The notes: a model not told the origin generated them from the sequence alone. Shown: positions 48,035-57,488, counted from the stretch's first letter. The stretch: 64,000 bases of DNA from Oceanicoccus sagamiensis (GCF_002117105.1 NZ_CP019343.1:62001-126000), one strand, 5' to 3'. Translations and numbers: made by a program.

Positions 48035-49042
48035 ATGAAAGCAAACCGACTACACTACGACGTTTTCAGGCAACTGATGTCTGAGCTGGAAAAGGCAAAA
48101 ATCACTCAGGACAAGTTTTTGTCCACCGTCCGTAAACGGGGCGTGGTACTGCCAGACGCCAGTGGTGCCGTCTTTTCAGGGGCTGACTCGCTCATCTTTC
48201 TGGAAACCGCTATCGACCTGACCGGTGACCCCTGCCTTGCCATCCGGCTTGGACAAAAGATTGGTATTGAAAGCTATGGGACCTTTGGCTTTGCCCTGAT
48301 GACCTGTGCCAATCAACGGGAATCCATTGCCTTGCTGGAGCGCTATGGCAAGATCGTATTTGAACCGGCCTGGCAATCTTACGAGCAGGATGGCGGATTA
48401 ATATTGCGAGTCAATTTCAATACCGGAACACCCGAGCAACAACAACTGGCCACCGAGCTGTGTATTTCAGCACTCACCTCCGTGGGCACCTCGCTGAACA
48501 GGGGCCACACCGGCGGTGCCGAGATACAACTCACCTACCCTGAGCCACCTCACCTGGCCTACTACCAGAGTGCTTTTCCCGTACCGATAAAGTTTAACGC
48601 TGATCACAACCAACTATGGTTGCCATCAGCTTTGCTGGATACACCCGTTAGGACCGCCAACCCCTCCGAACACGTCGTCTTTCACCAGCAGTGCGAAGAA
48701 ATGCTGCGCAGCCTGGACAGCGTCCAGAACACCACCACCGCCGTACGGCGCTTGCTGATCCAGTCTGCCGGGCAATTTCTCAATATCTCCGAAGTCGCCG
48801 ATCGCCTGCATGTCAGCGAACGCACACTTAGACGTCGCTTAAGTGCTGAATCCACCACTTTTACCGTGGTGTTTGAGGAAATCAGGAATTTACTGGCAAG
48901 AGAGTACCTTAGCGAAACCTCATTAACTGTCGCAGAAATCGCTTATCTGCTGAACTATGCAGAGACGGTCAATTTCCGTCGGGCCTTTGTACGCTGGAAT
49001 GGACAAACGCCGAATGAATTCCGCAAACAGCCATCCAGCTAG
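48035..49042 (+). CDS. AraC family (OruR-type) regulator
   Basis: 335 residues from the ATG at 48035, which has CACAGGA 6 bp upstream; an in-frame ATG at 47888 would put coding sequence over the regulon motif. N-terminal OruR-type domain (GIESYGTFGFALMTCANQRESIALLERYGKIVF) and C-terminal HTH pair (LNISEVADRLHVSERTLRRRLSAESTTFTVVFEEI, LTVAEIAYLLNYAETVNFRRAFVRWNGQTPNEF). It precedes the acyl-CoA ligase gene on the same strand by 279 bp. With copy 6 in its own promoter it is a strong candidate for the motif-binding regulator. Confidence 0.9.
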   Translation: MKANRLHYDVFRQLMSELEKAKITQDKFLSTVRKRGVVLPDASGAVFSGADSLIFLETAIDLTGDPCLAIRLGQKIGIESYGTFGFALMTCANQRESIALLERYGKIVFEPAWQSYEQDGGLILRVNFNTGTPEQQQLATELCISALTSVGTSLNRGHTGGAEIQLTYPEPPHLAYYQSAFPVPIKFNADHNQLWLPSALLDTPVRTANPSEHVVFHQQCEEMLRSLDSVQNTTTAVRRLLIQSAGQFLNISEVADRLHVSERTLRRRLSAESTTFTVVFEEIRNLLAREYLSETSLTVAEIAYLLNYAETVNFRRAFVRWNGQTPNEFRKQPSS

Positions 49043-49238
49043 TGTTTAATTAATACCTGACACTCTGTAATCGGTTTTATCAGTAGCAGTGCCTTGACCG
49101 GGAACCCGCCTTTTTATAGAAAGAAAGTGCCTAACCCGTTTTTTATATCTGATAATTCTCTTTTATATTGATTAATTCGCATTTTTAATCCGGACCGGGT
49201 TCACCCAGCGCGTTTAACAAACCCGTCAATAACCCCCT

Positions 49239-49255
49239 TGGCTGAAAATGATTCC
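49239..49255 (-). promoter_or_regulatory. Regulon motif copy 7, inverted
   Basis: Reverse complement GGAATCATTTTCAGCCA, two mismatches, 66 bp upstream of the acyl-CoA ligase start. Confidence 0.55.
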
Positions 49256-49321
49256 CTTCTAAAACTATTTCTCCAGTAAATTACCCGCCTGATTTTGATT
49301 CTATAAGAAGAGCACCAGCCA

Positions 49322-50947
49322 ATGAATTTTACCACCGACCCCCGTTTTAATTTCGCCCGCCAGCAAATTGCAGACAGCAATACCGATAATTACACCTCAG
49401 TACTGGATCTGTTTGAACGGGCCTGTACTGAATATGGCGACAGTATTGCCTTTACCTGTCTGGAACAGGATATCAGCTTTGCACAAATCGAAAAGCTGTC
49501 AGCGAGCTTTGCTGCTTATCTTCGCAGTGAAGGCGGTTTGCAGCCGGGTGACCGGGTGGCCATTCAACTGCCTAACCTGATTCAGTATCCAGTGGCGGTC
49601 TGGGGTATTCTGCGGGCCGGCCTGGTACTGGTAAATACCAATCCCCTGTATACCGAACGGGAATTGCGCCACCAGTTTCAGGACAGCGGTGCCAAAGCGG
49701 TAGTGATACTGAATGAATTTCTGCCAACGGCGGAAAAAGTGATTCCTGATACTGATATCCAACTGGTTATCTCGACCAATGTCTTCGATATGATTGAAGC
49801 CCAGCCTGCACCGGAACACCAGCTGGAAACTTCAGTGACTTTGCAGACTTTACCGGCCGCTATCGCTTCTGGTGAAAACCAGGACCTGCCAGCTTCCCGC
49901 CCTACTCTGGACGATATTGCCGTACTGCAATATACCGGCGGCACCACTGGCGTTGCCAAAGGCGCCATGCTAAGTCATGGTAATCTGATTGGCAGCGTAG
50001 CCCAGGGTAAAAAACATTTTGAGCAAGGCAATACTTCTATTAGCGGTCTATTGATAGCCCCGCTACCCATCTACCATATTTTTGGATTCTGCGTTTATCT
50101 GTGTGGCAATTTTGCCGCCGGCGGCCAGTCAGTACTGATCCCCGATCCTCGCAACCTCGATAGCCTGCTGGATGTAATGAAAGCGTTTCCTTTTACCGGT
50201 TTTGCCGCCGTTAATACCATGCTGGCCGGTTTAATGAATAATCCTAAATTTGATGACGTGGACTGGTCACACCTGAAATGGACGATAGTCGGTGGCGCAG
50301 CCCTGGTTCCGGATATCGCCGAACAATGGGAACGGCGCACCAACACCCGCTTAATTGAAGGCTATGGCTTATCTGAAACCACTGCCAACCTGACATTGAA
50401 TATGCCCGAAACACGCTGTATTGGCACCGTGGGCAAAGCCTTTGGCTTCCAGGATATTAAATTAGTGGATCAATCCGGCCAACAGGTCGCGGACGGCGAA
50501 AAAGGTGAAGTCTGGGTCCGTGGTCTGAACGTTATGATGGGCTACTGGCAACGGCCTGAGGCGACTAACGAAGCTGTTGATCCGGAAGGCTTTTTTAAAA
50601 CCGGCGATATCGCTGTAAAACTGGAAAACAGTTTTTATAAGATCGTAGACCGCATTAAGGATATGATTATTGTGTCCGGTTTTAATGTCTATCCCAATGA
50701 AATCGAAAACCTGATTACCAGTCACCCCGATGTGTTTGAATGCGCGGTTATAGGCGTTAAGGATAATCAAACCGGGGAAGCGGTTAAAGCCGTCGTTGTG
50801 CGCAACAATAGCGCTCTAACCGCAGAGCAGCTGACTGCGTTTTGCCGTGAAGGGCTTACCCCTTACAAGGTGCCCAAGCAGATTGAGTTTCGTGACGACT
50901 TGCCCAAGTCCACCGTCGGTAAAATTTTACGGCGCGAGTTGCGCTAG
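49322..50947 (+). CDS. Acyl-CoA synthetase (AMP-forming, FadD-like)
   Basis: 541 residues with the ANL superfamily motifs in order: YTGGTTGVAKGAMLSH (AMP-binding P-loop), GYGLSETTANLTLN, GEVWVRGLNVMMGYW, KTGDIA, IIVSGFNVYPNEIEN and the catalytic Lys near the end in PKSTVGKILRREL. It activates a carboxylic acid (medium or long chain or aromatic) with CoA and ATP. The regulon motif upstream ties it to the DUF3604/TonB genes; it would activate acids released by the esterase for beta-oxidation. Confidence 0.93.
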   Translation: MNFTTDPRFNFARQQIADSNTDNYTSVLDLFERACTEYGDSIAFTCLEQDISFAQIEKLSASFAAYLRSEGGLQPGDRVAIQLPNLIQYPVAVWGILRAGLVLVNTNPLYTERELRHQFQDSGAKAVVILNEFLPTAEKVIPDTDIQLVISTNVFDMIEAQPAPEHQLETSVTLQTLPAAIASGENQDLPASRPTLDDIAVLQYTGGTTGVAKGAMLSHGNLIGSVAQGKKHFEQGNTSISGLLIAPLPIYHIFGFCVYLCGNFAAGGQSVLIPDPRNLDSLLDVMKAFPFTGFAAVNTMLAGLMNNPKFDDVDWSHLKWTIVGGAALVPDIAEQWERRTNTRLIEGYGLSETTANLTLNMPETRCIGTVGKAFGFQDIKLVDQSGQQVADGEKGEVWVRGLNVMMGYWQRPEATNEAVDPEGFFKTGDIAVKLENSFYKIVDRIKDMIIVSGFNVYPNEIENLITSHPDVFECAVIGVKDNQTGEAVKAVVVRNNSALTAEQLTAFCREGLTPYKVPKQIEFRDDLPKSTVGKILRRELR

Positions 50948-50953
50948 ATCACA

Positions 50954-51195
50954 GCAACGGATTCAGCCAGGATACCGGCTGCGATATCGGGCTGACGCTG
51001 ATTATTGATTAAACGATTGGCGGCTCGAATGGCATCACAGCTTGACCAGCGACAGGTCGTGTTCATTAACACGCGAACATAGTAAAAAGCACTTTGATTC
51101 GGATCGTAATCCGGGTCGCGCCAAAGGTTTTTAATTCAGCTGCACCGGAGCCGGCACTATACTGGAAGGTGGACAAATCGCCGCTGGCACCATTT
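50954..51195 (-). pseudogene. Chimeric remnant: DUF3604 3' part fused to crotonase 3' part
   Basis: Read on the minus strand, 51195-51026 is close to the 3' part of DUF3604 paralog B (57585-57745) and 51036-50954 nearly matches the crotonase gene at about 52000-52080. They join at GATGCCATTCG, shared by both parents and encoding DAIR in both. The fused end reads CDAIRAANRLINNQRQPD and stops at the start of the fragment. The DUF3604 part contains an internal frameshift, so no product is made. Confidence 0.8.
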
Positions 51196-51219
51196 CAAAT
51201 CATTAACGGAAAAAAGGCT

Positions 51220-51738
51220 ATGAAACAACCACCAAACGCACGCTTACGTCAAAAGTACCTTTACAGCTGCTCTGTACTTCTACTTAGTTGGCCGCTCACA
51301 GGTTGTAGTGACGACACCAGCGCTGACACCACTGGGCCTGCTATTACTCTAAATGGAAATGCGAATATTGAAACCACGATGCTTTTTGCCGCAATCTTCG
51401 CGGTGCTGCATGTGATCTTTACCCTGCGTGTAGGCGGCTATCGCTTCCGCAGCCGTATCAGCCTGGGGGACGGCGGTGACAACGAATTGCGCAACCGGAT
51501 CCGCGCCCACGGCAACTTTGTTGAGCAGGTGCCCATTGCGCTGTTGTTGTTACTGCTCAATGACCTCAATGGGCTGGCCGACAGCACATTGATGATCCTC
51601 GGTAGTGTGTTGCTTGTTTCTCGCCTGCTGCACTATGTGATGATCGTGTCCCGTTCACTGCCCATTGTGCTCAGGCCGATTTCAATGATAGGGACACTGG
51701 GTACTATACTCGCCAGTGCCATCTTGTTGCTTGTATAG
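51220..51738 (+). CDS. MAPEG family membrane protein with lipoprotein-like leader
   Basis: 172 residues from the ATG at 51220; an upstream in-frame start lies in the chimeric remnant. The body is the MAPEG fold of four TMs: LFAAIFAVLHVIFTLRVGGYRFRSRISLGDGGDNELRNRIRAHGNFVEQVPIALLLLLLNDLNG, with the family's RN/HGNFxE motif, as in microsomal GST-type proteins. The first 40 residues form a leader with a lipobox-like LLLSWPLTGCSDD, which is not usual for the family. It may be a glutathione-linked or lipid-handling protein; nearby GST supports the first. Confidence 0.8.
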   Translation: MKQPPNARLRQKYLYSCSVLLLSWPLTGCSDDTSADTTGPAITLNGNANIETTMLFAAIFAVLHVIFTLRVGGYRFRSRISLGDGGDNELRNRIRAHGNFVEQVPIALLLLLLNDLNGLADSTLMILGSVLLVSRLLHYVMIVSRSLPIVLRPISMIGTLGTILASAILLLV

Positions 51739-51903
51739 CTTCCGGCTCTGGTTAGGCCCAGGTTGGGGTAACGACGACAACACACAGTAGAACGCCAAGC
51801 AGTATTCGGTTTTTCCTGGACACAACGTGATCACATTAAACTCAGGGTTAACCGCCTGACCATACTGGCGGCACGCCCAGTAAGCGGCGGCACCTGGGAT
51901 CTC

Positions 51904-52689
51904 TTATTGCGGGTCAATAAATCTTGGCGCACGTTTTTCAAAGTTGGCGGTTACCGCTTCAATCTGGTTGGGTTTACCCATCAGCGCATCCTGCTCAACG
52001 GATTCAGCCAGGATACCGGCTGCGATATCAGGCTGGCGCTGATTATTGATTAAACGCTTGGCGGCACGAATGGCATCCGGGTTTTTATGGGCAATCTGGG
52101 CTGCAGTTTCCATCGCGTCGGCCAGCGGATCTTCGCACAGGCGTGTGGCAAAGCCGTAACGCTCAGCCTCTTCGCCAGTAAACACACGGGCGCTATAGGT
52201 TAACTCGCGAATAATATCTTCGCGCACATAGGCACCCCACAGTTGGGTTCCGGCCATATCTGGCACAATACCCCATTTCATTTCCATAATGCTGAGTTTG
52301 GTTTGCGGGTGGATATAGCGCATATCGGCACCACACATAACTTGCAGCCCGCCTCCCAGGCAGCTGCCGTGAACAGCCGCAATCACTGGCACGGGAACTT
52401 CATGCCACACCCAGGCCGCCTGCTGGAACAGATTACAAACACCATGGCTACGCTCAAGTAGATCCGGGGCGCCGCCGGACATCATCAATTCCATATCCAG
52501 CCCGGCACAAAAGGCTTTGCCCGCACCGCTTAGCACAACAACCCGCACACGGGTATCACTCTTGATCGCCTCACCGGTTGCCGCCAGCGCCTTAAACAAA
52601 TCCAGGTTTAATGCATTCATCTTGTCCGGACGATTCAAGGTAACCCTGGCTATCCCCTGTTTAATTTGATAGTCAATCACATTACTCAT
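51904..52689 (-). CDS. Enoyl-CoA hydratase/isomerase (crotonase family)
   Basis: 261 residues; ATG at 52689 (GGGAG 6 bp upstream) is better than the upstream TTG. Crotonase motifs: VVVLSGAGKAFCAGLDMELM (oxyanion hole) and VPVIAAVHGSCLGGGLQVMCGADMRY, then the acidic KLSIMEMKWGIVPDMAGTQLW region. It hydrates or isomerises enoyl-CoA. Its 3' part was copied into the chimeric remnant at 50954. Its start codon overlaps the stop of a 60-codon frame (ATGAGTAA), implying translational coupling to that frame. Confidence 0.9.
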   Translation of the reverse strand: MSNVIDYQIKQGIARVTLNRPDKMNALNLDLFKALAATGEAIKSDTRVRVVVLSGAGKAFCAGLDMELMMSGGAPDLLERSHGVCNLFQQAAWVWHEVPVPVIAAVHGSCLGGGLQVMCGADMRYIHPQTKLSIMEMKWGIVPDMAGTQLWGAYVREDIIRELTYSARVFTGEEAERYGFATRLCEDPLADAMETAAQIAHKNPDAIRAAKRLINNQRQPDIAAGILAESVEQDALMGKPNQIEAVTANFEKRAPRFIDPQ

Positions 52690-52864
52690 CGTCAACTCCC
52701 AGGCCTGCTACCGCATCGTTATACAGAGACGACGAAGGTAAGCCTTTTTCATCGAATCCAGGTTGCCCCGCGTCCCTCTCCGGGTAATATATCGCCGGAG
52801 GAGCCCCTGTCCCCAGGTCAGTATAGAGACGTTGTTTAACACTGTATGAGTAATTGATGCTCAA
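52682..52864 (-). CDS. Short unknown frame overlapping the crotonase start
   Basis: 60 codons ending INYSYSVKQRLYTDLGTG and ..SSLYNDAVAGLGVDDE, with its TAA inside ATGAGTAA of the crotonase start. No family recognised. It may be the stump of a larger gene whose 5' part was lost, retained as a translational coupling leader. Low confidence that it makes a functional protein. Confidence 0.3.
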   Translation of the reverse strand: MSINYSYSVKQRLYTDLGTGAPPAIYYPERDAGQPGFDEKGLPSSSLYNDAVAGLGVDDE

Positions 52865-52902
52865 GACCGGCTTTCCGGTGAACCGGAACTATTTAGTGAC
52901 CT

Positions 52903-53544
52903 TCAATCAAGACCCAGGGCACGTTGCTCCTTCTCCAGCACTGCCGCTACCTGCGGCTGCGCCCTTACCCGCGCTACGAGTCCGGCCAGGTTCGGCCAGC
53001 GCGACTCATCGACCTCGTAGCCCGCATAAGCTGCATTGATAAACGGACTCGCGATGCTCAGGTCTGCCATCATGAAATCGCCGAAGATGAAGCGTCCCGT
53101 GGGTATCTGGCTTTCCAGGTAGTCCAACATGGGGGGCAGATCCTTTTCGATGATACGAGCGATGAGTTCTTCATCTGGCTCCTGCTTGAATGCCAGAGGG
53201 CGCATAAAGCGCTGAAAAAATATACTGGCGGCCAATTCAGAAACACGACCACCCGCCAGGTCTTCGTACCACAGCGCCCTTGCCCAATCATCGGCCCTCA
53301 TAGGATAAAGCCTGGGCTTAGGATAGGCGTCATCCAGATACTGGCAGATCACCTTGGAGTCGCACAGCGTCAAGTCTTCATCCACCAGAGAGGGAATCTT
53401 GCCTAGCGGATTGATCTTGAGGTATTTAGCATCCTCGGAGAAAGGCATCTGCCTGACTATTTCATAGGGGACATCCTTGATGTCTAGTGCAATAAACACT
53501 TTGCGCACGTAGGGGGAACCGTGCACGCCATACACTTTGATCAT
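52903..53544 (-). CDS. Glutathione S-transferase
   Basis: 213 residues from the ATG at 53544 (GAGG 7 bp upstream). N-terminal thioredoxin-like domain (MIKVYGVHGSPYVRKVFIALDIKDVPYEIVRQ, cis-Pro region GKIPSLVDEDLTLCDSKVICQYLDD, the glutathione-binding acidic/Ser site) and C-terminal helical domain (FGDFMMADLSIASPFINAAY, the N-capping box DLS/T). It conjugates or reduces with glutathione; a role in removing electrophilic intermediates of the catabolic pathway is plausible. Confidence 0.9.
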   Translation of the reverse strand: MIKVYGVHGSPYVRKVFIALDIKDVPYEIVRQMPFSEDAKYLKINPLGKIPSLVDEDLTLCDSKVICQYLDDAYPKPRLYPMRADDWARALWYEDLAGGRVSELAASIFFQRFMRPLAFKQEPDEELIARIIEKDLPPMLDYLESQIPTGRFIFGDFMMADLSIASPFINAAYAGYEVDESRWPNLAGLVARVRAQPQVAAVLEKEQRALGLD

Positions 53545-53557
53545 CCTACTACCTCGC

Positions 53558-53683
53558 TTAGAAGTTGTACCTTGTCTGCATCGCGATGGAACGCGGCCAG
53601 TTCGGCAGGGCAAAGTAGCTGTTCGAGTTGGAGATAGGCACGTCCTGATTCCAGAGTATTTTCATTGTCATCCTCGAGACCAT
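53558..53683 (-). pseudogene. TonB receptor C-terminal stump
   Basis: The frame gives QDVPISNSNSYFALPNWP then RSIAMQTRYNF and stop, the typical last strand of a TonB-dependent receptor with terminal Phe. Only 41 codons remain, just upstream of the GST start. A former receptor gene was deleted here. Confidence 0.6.
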
Positions 53684-53701
53684 TTATATTGCGCGGTTTC
53701 A

Positions 53702-55165
53702 TTAAAGTCGCTTCAACTGGGGTGGTTTCCAGGTTCGCTCAATCATTGCTTTCTCGGGGCCGTATACTCTTAATGTAATTCGAGTGAAAGACTCGCCCGC
53801 CGGTAACCAGTTGCCAACCATTCCCTCAGGAGGCTTGCCACCGATCAGAATCCGCAGACTGCCGTCGTCTTCGTAGATCAAGTCCCCTGAGTTACCGCTG
53901 ATGGCATAGCGGTCATAGTCGTTGAGCATCAGGTTGGCGTCCTGGTCGTAAACGGTGAGTGACCAGAAAAACCTGGCTGGCGGAGTTAGTCCCGGCGGGA
54001 AGCGGAGTTCGTAGGTATGCTCGCTGGTAATGCTGTCACCGTTCTGATCTTTAGCCCTGGCCATATACATGGCTTCTTCTGCATCATTGGCGACGATGCC
54101 CCGCATCGACTGAATGGCTCCGCGGATATAAAAATTACCGTGAATCCCGGAGCGCCCGAAGCCCACTGGTGGCACACCCCAACCGTTGACCTTGTTCTCT
54201 TCAGAGGTGGCATGGGCACGCATGATCATGATGCCATCAAGCACTGCCTTGGCCAGACCTGCCTGCTCATTTTCCTCAGCCTGGGATACATCCTGATTCG
54301 GCCCAATATGTAACGCGGCCCAATCGTTTAAATAGCGCTGATCACGCTCAGGCACACCATTGACGGTCATCGCGTGATTGACGGTGCGCCAGAAAGACAT
54401 CGGATCTGAGATCACCATTTTTTTCATGTAACTCACCACATCGGATTCAAGCAGAACATCACTGAATTCGCCGACATCGGGAACAGGCGGGTGCGCAGGC
54501 CGGGGTGGATTTTCCTGACCCCAGTCACTCAAGCCCACAATCTGCATTTGTGACTGTATGGCTGCAACCACTGCCTGATCACTGGGATCATTGAAGTCAG
54601 CATAAATTCTGGCCATGGCATAAAACCAAGGTGTTGGATTATGGGCTACAAACTCCACATCGTCGGGCAAGTCTCCCTGCCAACCCGGTGGCACGATCGC
54701 ATAATTACCACCACCATTGCCATGGAGGCGCTTGCTGATATAGGCAAAGTTGTCGGAATCAAAACCCGCCAGCTCAATGGCAAAATATCGCTCACCCGGA
54801 ATCTCCGGCACCGTAATAATGATCGGCTGCTCTTTGGCGTATAGCCAGGCAGGCGAGTAGAGCGTATCGGCATTCGGCGCGCCACCGTCGCGATAGTTTT
54901 TAGGATCGACAAACGTCGCGTGCCAGAACTGGTTTATCGCGTCCACTGGTACTTGCTGACCCTCCGGCGCTTCAGGCTGACCCCACTTATAGCGAAGCAC
55001 TGTGTTCAAATAATAGGGAAACGCGTAAATCAGTGCGTCCACACCTTTGCTGTAGGCGTACTGTTGGCGCCAGTCTTTATTGAAATTGACCTGCCAGTAA
55101 CTGCCGCCGGCAACAACCAGTGCCACTACCAGGGCGATCAGTATTTTTATCGATGCTGATTTCAC
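53702..55165 (-). CDS. DUF1254/DUF1214 exported protein
   Basis: 487 residues with an N-terminal anchor (ILIALVVALVVAGGSYWQV). The first part has DUF1254 features (GVDALIYAFPYYLNTVLRYKWG, GGAPNADTLYSPAWLYAKEQPIIITVPEIPGERYFAIELAGFDSDNFAYISKR), the last part DUF1214 (FRFPPGLTPPARFFWSLTVYDQDANLMLNDYDRYAIS). Family function is unknown; members are often clustered with degradation genes. Here it follows a propeller-like gene and an SDR on the same strand. Periplasmic location is likely. Confidence 0.85.
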   Translation of the reverse strand: MKSASIKILIALVVALVVAGGSYWQVNFNKDWRQQYAYSKGVDALIYAFPYYLNTVLRYKWGQPEAPEGQQVPVDAINQFWHATFVDPKNYRDGGAPNADTLYSPAWLYAKEQPIIITVPEIPGERYFAIELAGFDSDNFAYISKRLHGNGGGNYAIVPPGWQGDLPDDVEFVAHNPTPWFYAMARIYADFNDPSDQAVVAAIQSQMQIVGLSDWGQENPPRPAHPPVPDVGEFSDVLLESDVVSYMKKMVISDPMSFWRTVNHAMTVNGVPERDQRYLNDWAALHIGPNQDVSQAEENEQAGLAKAVLDGIMIMRAHATSEENKVNGWGVPPVGFGRSGIHGNFYIRGAIQSMRGIVANDAEEAMYMARAKDQNGDSITSEHTYELRFPPGLTPPARFFWSLTVYDQDANLMLNDYDRYAISGNSGDLIYEDDGSLRILIGGKPPEGMVGNWLPAGESFTRITLRVYGPEKAMIERTWKPPQLKRL

Positions 55166-55228
55166 TTTGCTCTACTCCGACTGATTTCTTTAACGATGTA
55201 TTTTTCAGTAATGCTTTTCTTTTTGCTT

Positions 55229-56554
55229 TTAAGCAATATAAATTCGATATAGCAAACCGTGCGCGCCACTGGTCGAATAGACATCCCGGTTTAAACCCGG
55301 ATAAAACGCCATCGCCGCTTCAAAACGTCCCCCCGTGGCAACTCGGCCTTTTTCCAATCCGGTTTCTATATCCAGCACCACCGCATCGACGTTTTTATCT
55401 TCCAGTACATCATCAACAACCACTTCACCGGTATCCGGGTAATAGAACACCTGGCTGGAGTTGCCGATATCGTGTACCCACAATTCTTCAAAACCTGCCG
55501 ACCCGTTAAAGCGCCAGGCACCGGTTTTCCGGTTAGCGGTGTCAAAGGTCAGCAGAATCCGCTTATCCTGAACATACAGCGGGGATGAGTTGTGTCCACC
55601 ATTGGGTAAACCAAACGGCGTTAGAACATCAGTTGAACGACTGTCTATCGTGGAAACTCTGTGTACACGCACCGGAGCACTACCGGGCTCTGAAAATGCC
55701 AGGGGTTTGCTGCCAACCGGGTAGGCACGCATAATCGTCTCGAGTGGTGGCGTGTCACCCATATCCATAAACCAGACACTGTCATCACCCACGGTATTGC
55801 ACCAGGCAAAGCTTTGGTCTTCACCGGGCAAGTCATAGGAAGCGCCCCAGTTTTTATCCAGCTCCAGCTGTTGATCTTGATATTTCAGGCGATGAATATG
55901 GGTCGGTGTAGTGGCATAGATAAAGTCCCCTTCCGGGGTCGGGTCGACACAGAAGCGGCCAATCGAAGCCCCCACATACTCATGCCTGATAAGGACTTCC
56001 AGGGTATGGGGATCAAACACGGTAAAGACAGATTTTTTGCTGTGATCGTGTTCCAGATTACGGGTAATCATCATGCCATCGGATAACAAACTGATACCGT
56101 TATGGGCATGATCCACGGGCAATTCCAGCTCCGCAATAAGCTCAAGGTCCTGGGTCAGTTTATGGATGCGATTGCCAAAACCGGTAATCAGGGTGCCGTC
56201 CGCCAGCACCGACGCGCCACCGCACCAGTTATGCCCGCCGGTCTTTAAATCAGCAGACTGCCTGATCGTTTCAAGGGTAATCGGGTCGACCTCTTCCACC
56301 CAGCCAATGGAAATATCAGGCTGGCTAGGCGCCGAGCAGCCAAAAATAAATAAGCGGTTATCGGCATTGACGGTACCGACCACCCATTTGCCTTTTTCAA
56401 ACCGGCGCGAGGTCACCTGCAGGGTTTCACCGGGTTGAATATTGAAACCGGGGCTTCTTGCATGTTTTTGCCGCCTGACACCACCATATTCGGTGGCGCA
56501 GGTCGAATGCGGGTAATAGCCTTTCTGGGCTGCCTGATAGTCTTGCTGGGTCAC
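55229..56554 (-). CDS. Beta-propeller-like protein, unknown function
   Basis: 441 residues without clear signal peptide. Repeated blade-like segments (GGHNWCGGASVLADGTLITGFGNRIHKL, LDHAHNGISLLSDGMMITRNLEH, FIYATTPTHIHRLKYQDQ, DDSVWFMDMGDTPPLETIMRAYP) and paired HNG/HNW motifs resemble SMP-30/gluconolactonase-like or arylsulfotransferase-like propellers that use metal-bound His. I cannot name the family. Neighbours (SDR, DUF1254) suggest a step in the same pathway; a lactonase role would suit a Baeyer-Villiger route but is inference. Confidence 0.45.
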   Translation of the reverse strand: MTQQDYQAAQKGYYPHSTCATEYGGVRRQKHARSPGFNIQPGETLQVTSRRFEKGKWVVGTVNADNRLFIFGCSAPSQPDISIGWVEEVDPITLETIRQSADLKTGGHNWCGGASVLADGTLITGFGNRIHKLTQDLELIAELELPVDHAHNGISLLSDGMMITRNLEHDHSKKSVFTVFDPHTLEVLIRHEYVGASIGRFCVDPTPEGDFIYATTPTHIHRLKYQDQQLELDKNWGASYDLPGEDQSFAWCNTVGDDSVWFMDMGDTPPLETIMRAYPVGSKPLAFSEPGSAPVRVHRVSTIDSRSTDVLTPFGLPNGGHNSSPLYVQDKRILLTFDTANRKTGAWRFNGSAGFEELWVHDIGNSSQVFYYPDTGEVVVDDVLEDKNVDAVVLDIETGLEKGRVATGGRFEAAMAFYPGLNRDVYSTSGAHGLLYRIYIA

Positions 56555-56645
56555 TGACCAGTACTCCTTAGTGTTTTGTTAACTGCCCTTTGTCAACTGC
56601 CTTTGATTCCACTGCAAACCGTTTTAATCGGATTTAACCGTTGCG

Positions 56646-57431
56646 TTAACGGCTTTTCTCAAAGCCGCCGGGCAAACTAAATTGCTGCTGCAAACGCTGC
56701 ATACCCCGAATCCATCGAGGGTAATCATTGGCTTTTTTCTGGAAGTATTGCTCGACCTCCGGGTGTGGTAACACCAGAAAGCGCTCTTCAGCGATGGCCT
56801 GCACTACCTCTTCAGCCACCACATCAGCGGTCAACATACCATCCAGTCCGGCAACACCGCCGCCCTGCTCGGTCATTTTTGACTCTACCGCTTGCGGGCA
56901 AAGCGCAGACACAGCAATCCCCTGCTCACCATGGGTAATCAACAACCACTCGGCCAAACTCAATGCCGCATGTTTCGATACTGAATAACTGGCCGAACCT
57001 ATTTGCGATAGCAGGCCCGCAGCAGAAGCCGTTATCAAAAAATAGCCCTCGCCCCGTTCAATCATTTTAGGCAGGGCATGTCGGGCTGCGTAGATATGAG
57101 ACATCACATTAACACCCCACACTTTTTCCCAGGCCGCGTTGCTGGTCTCTACGCCACCCTCAACAAAAATACCGGCATTGCCGCAGTAAAGATCAATATG
57201 GCCGAACTGACGCTCAGCCATCGCAATCATATTTTTTATATCTTCTTCATTGCTGACATCACAGAAACAGGCAGAGGTACCCACTTCAGCAGCCAGTGCA
57301 TCTAACTCTTCAGCATTAATATCGGCAATTAAAATATTGGCTGCGCCTTCTTGTTTAAAACGCTTAACCAAACCTTTGCCAATACCGCTGGCGCCGCCGG
57401 TAACGATAATATTTTTACCCTTAATCTGCAT
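56646..57431 (-). CDS. Short-chain dehydrogenase/reductase
   Basis: 261 residues. Cofactor motif TGGASGIGKG (12-20), DVSNEED, NAGIF (NNAG-like), and the catalytic YSVSK after SAAGLLS with Ser and Tyr-x3-Lys in place. A classical SDR, NAD(P)-dependent, converting an alcohol to a ketone or the reverse, which would feed the Baeyer-Villiger step. It is 57 bp downstream of DUF3604 paralog B on the same strand. Confidence 0.93.
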   Translation of the reverse strand: MQIKGKNIIVTGGASGIGKGLVKRFKQEGAANILIADINAEELDALAAEVGTSACFCDVSNEEDIKNMIAMAERQFGHIDLYCGNAGIFVEGGVETSNAAWEKVWGVNVMSHIYAARHALPKMIERGEGYFLITASAAGLLSQIGSASYSVSKHAALSLAEWLLITHGEQGIAVSALCPQAVESKMTEQGGGVAGLDGMLTADVVAEEVVQAIAEERFLVLPHPEVEQYFQKKANDYPRWIRGMQRLQQQFSLPGGFEKSR

Positions 57432-57488
57432 CGATACACTCTTGTTGTGTTTGTCAGGAATGACAAAATTATTGTTATTGCGAAGTGC

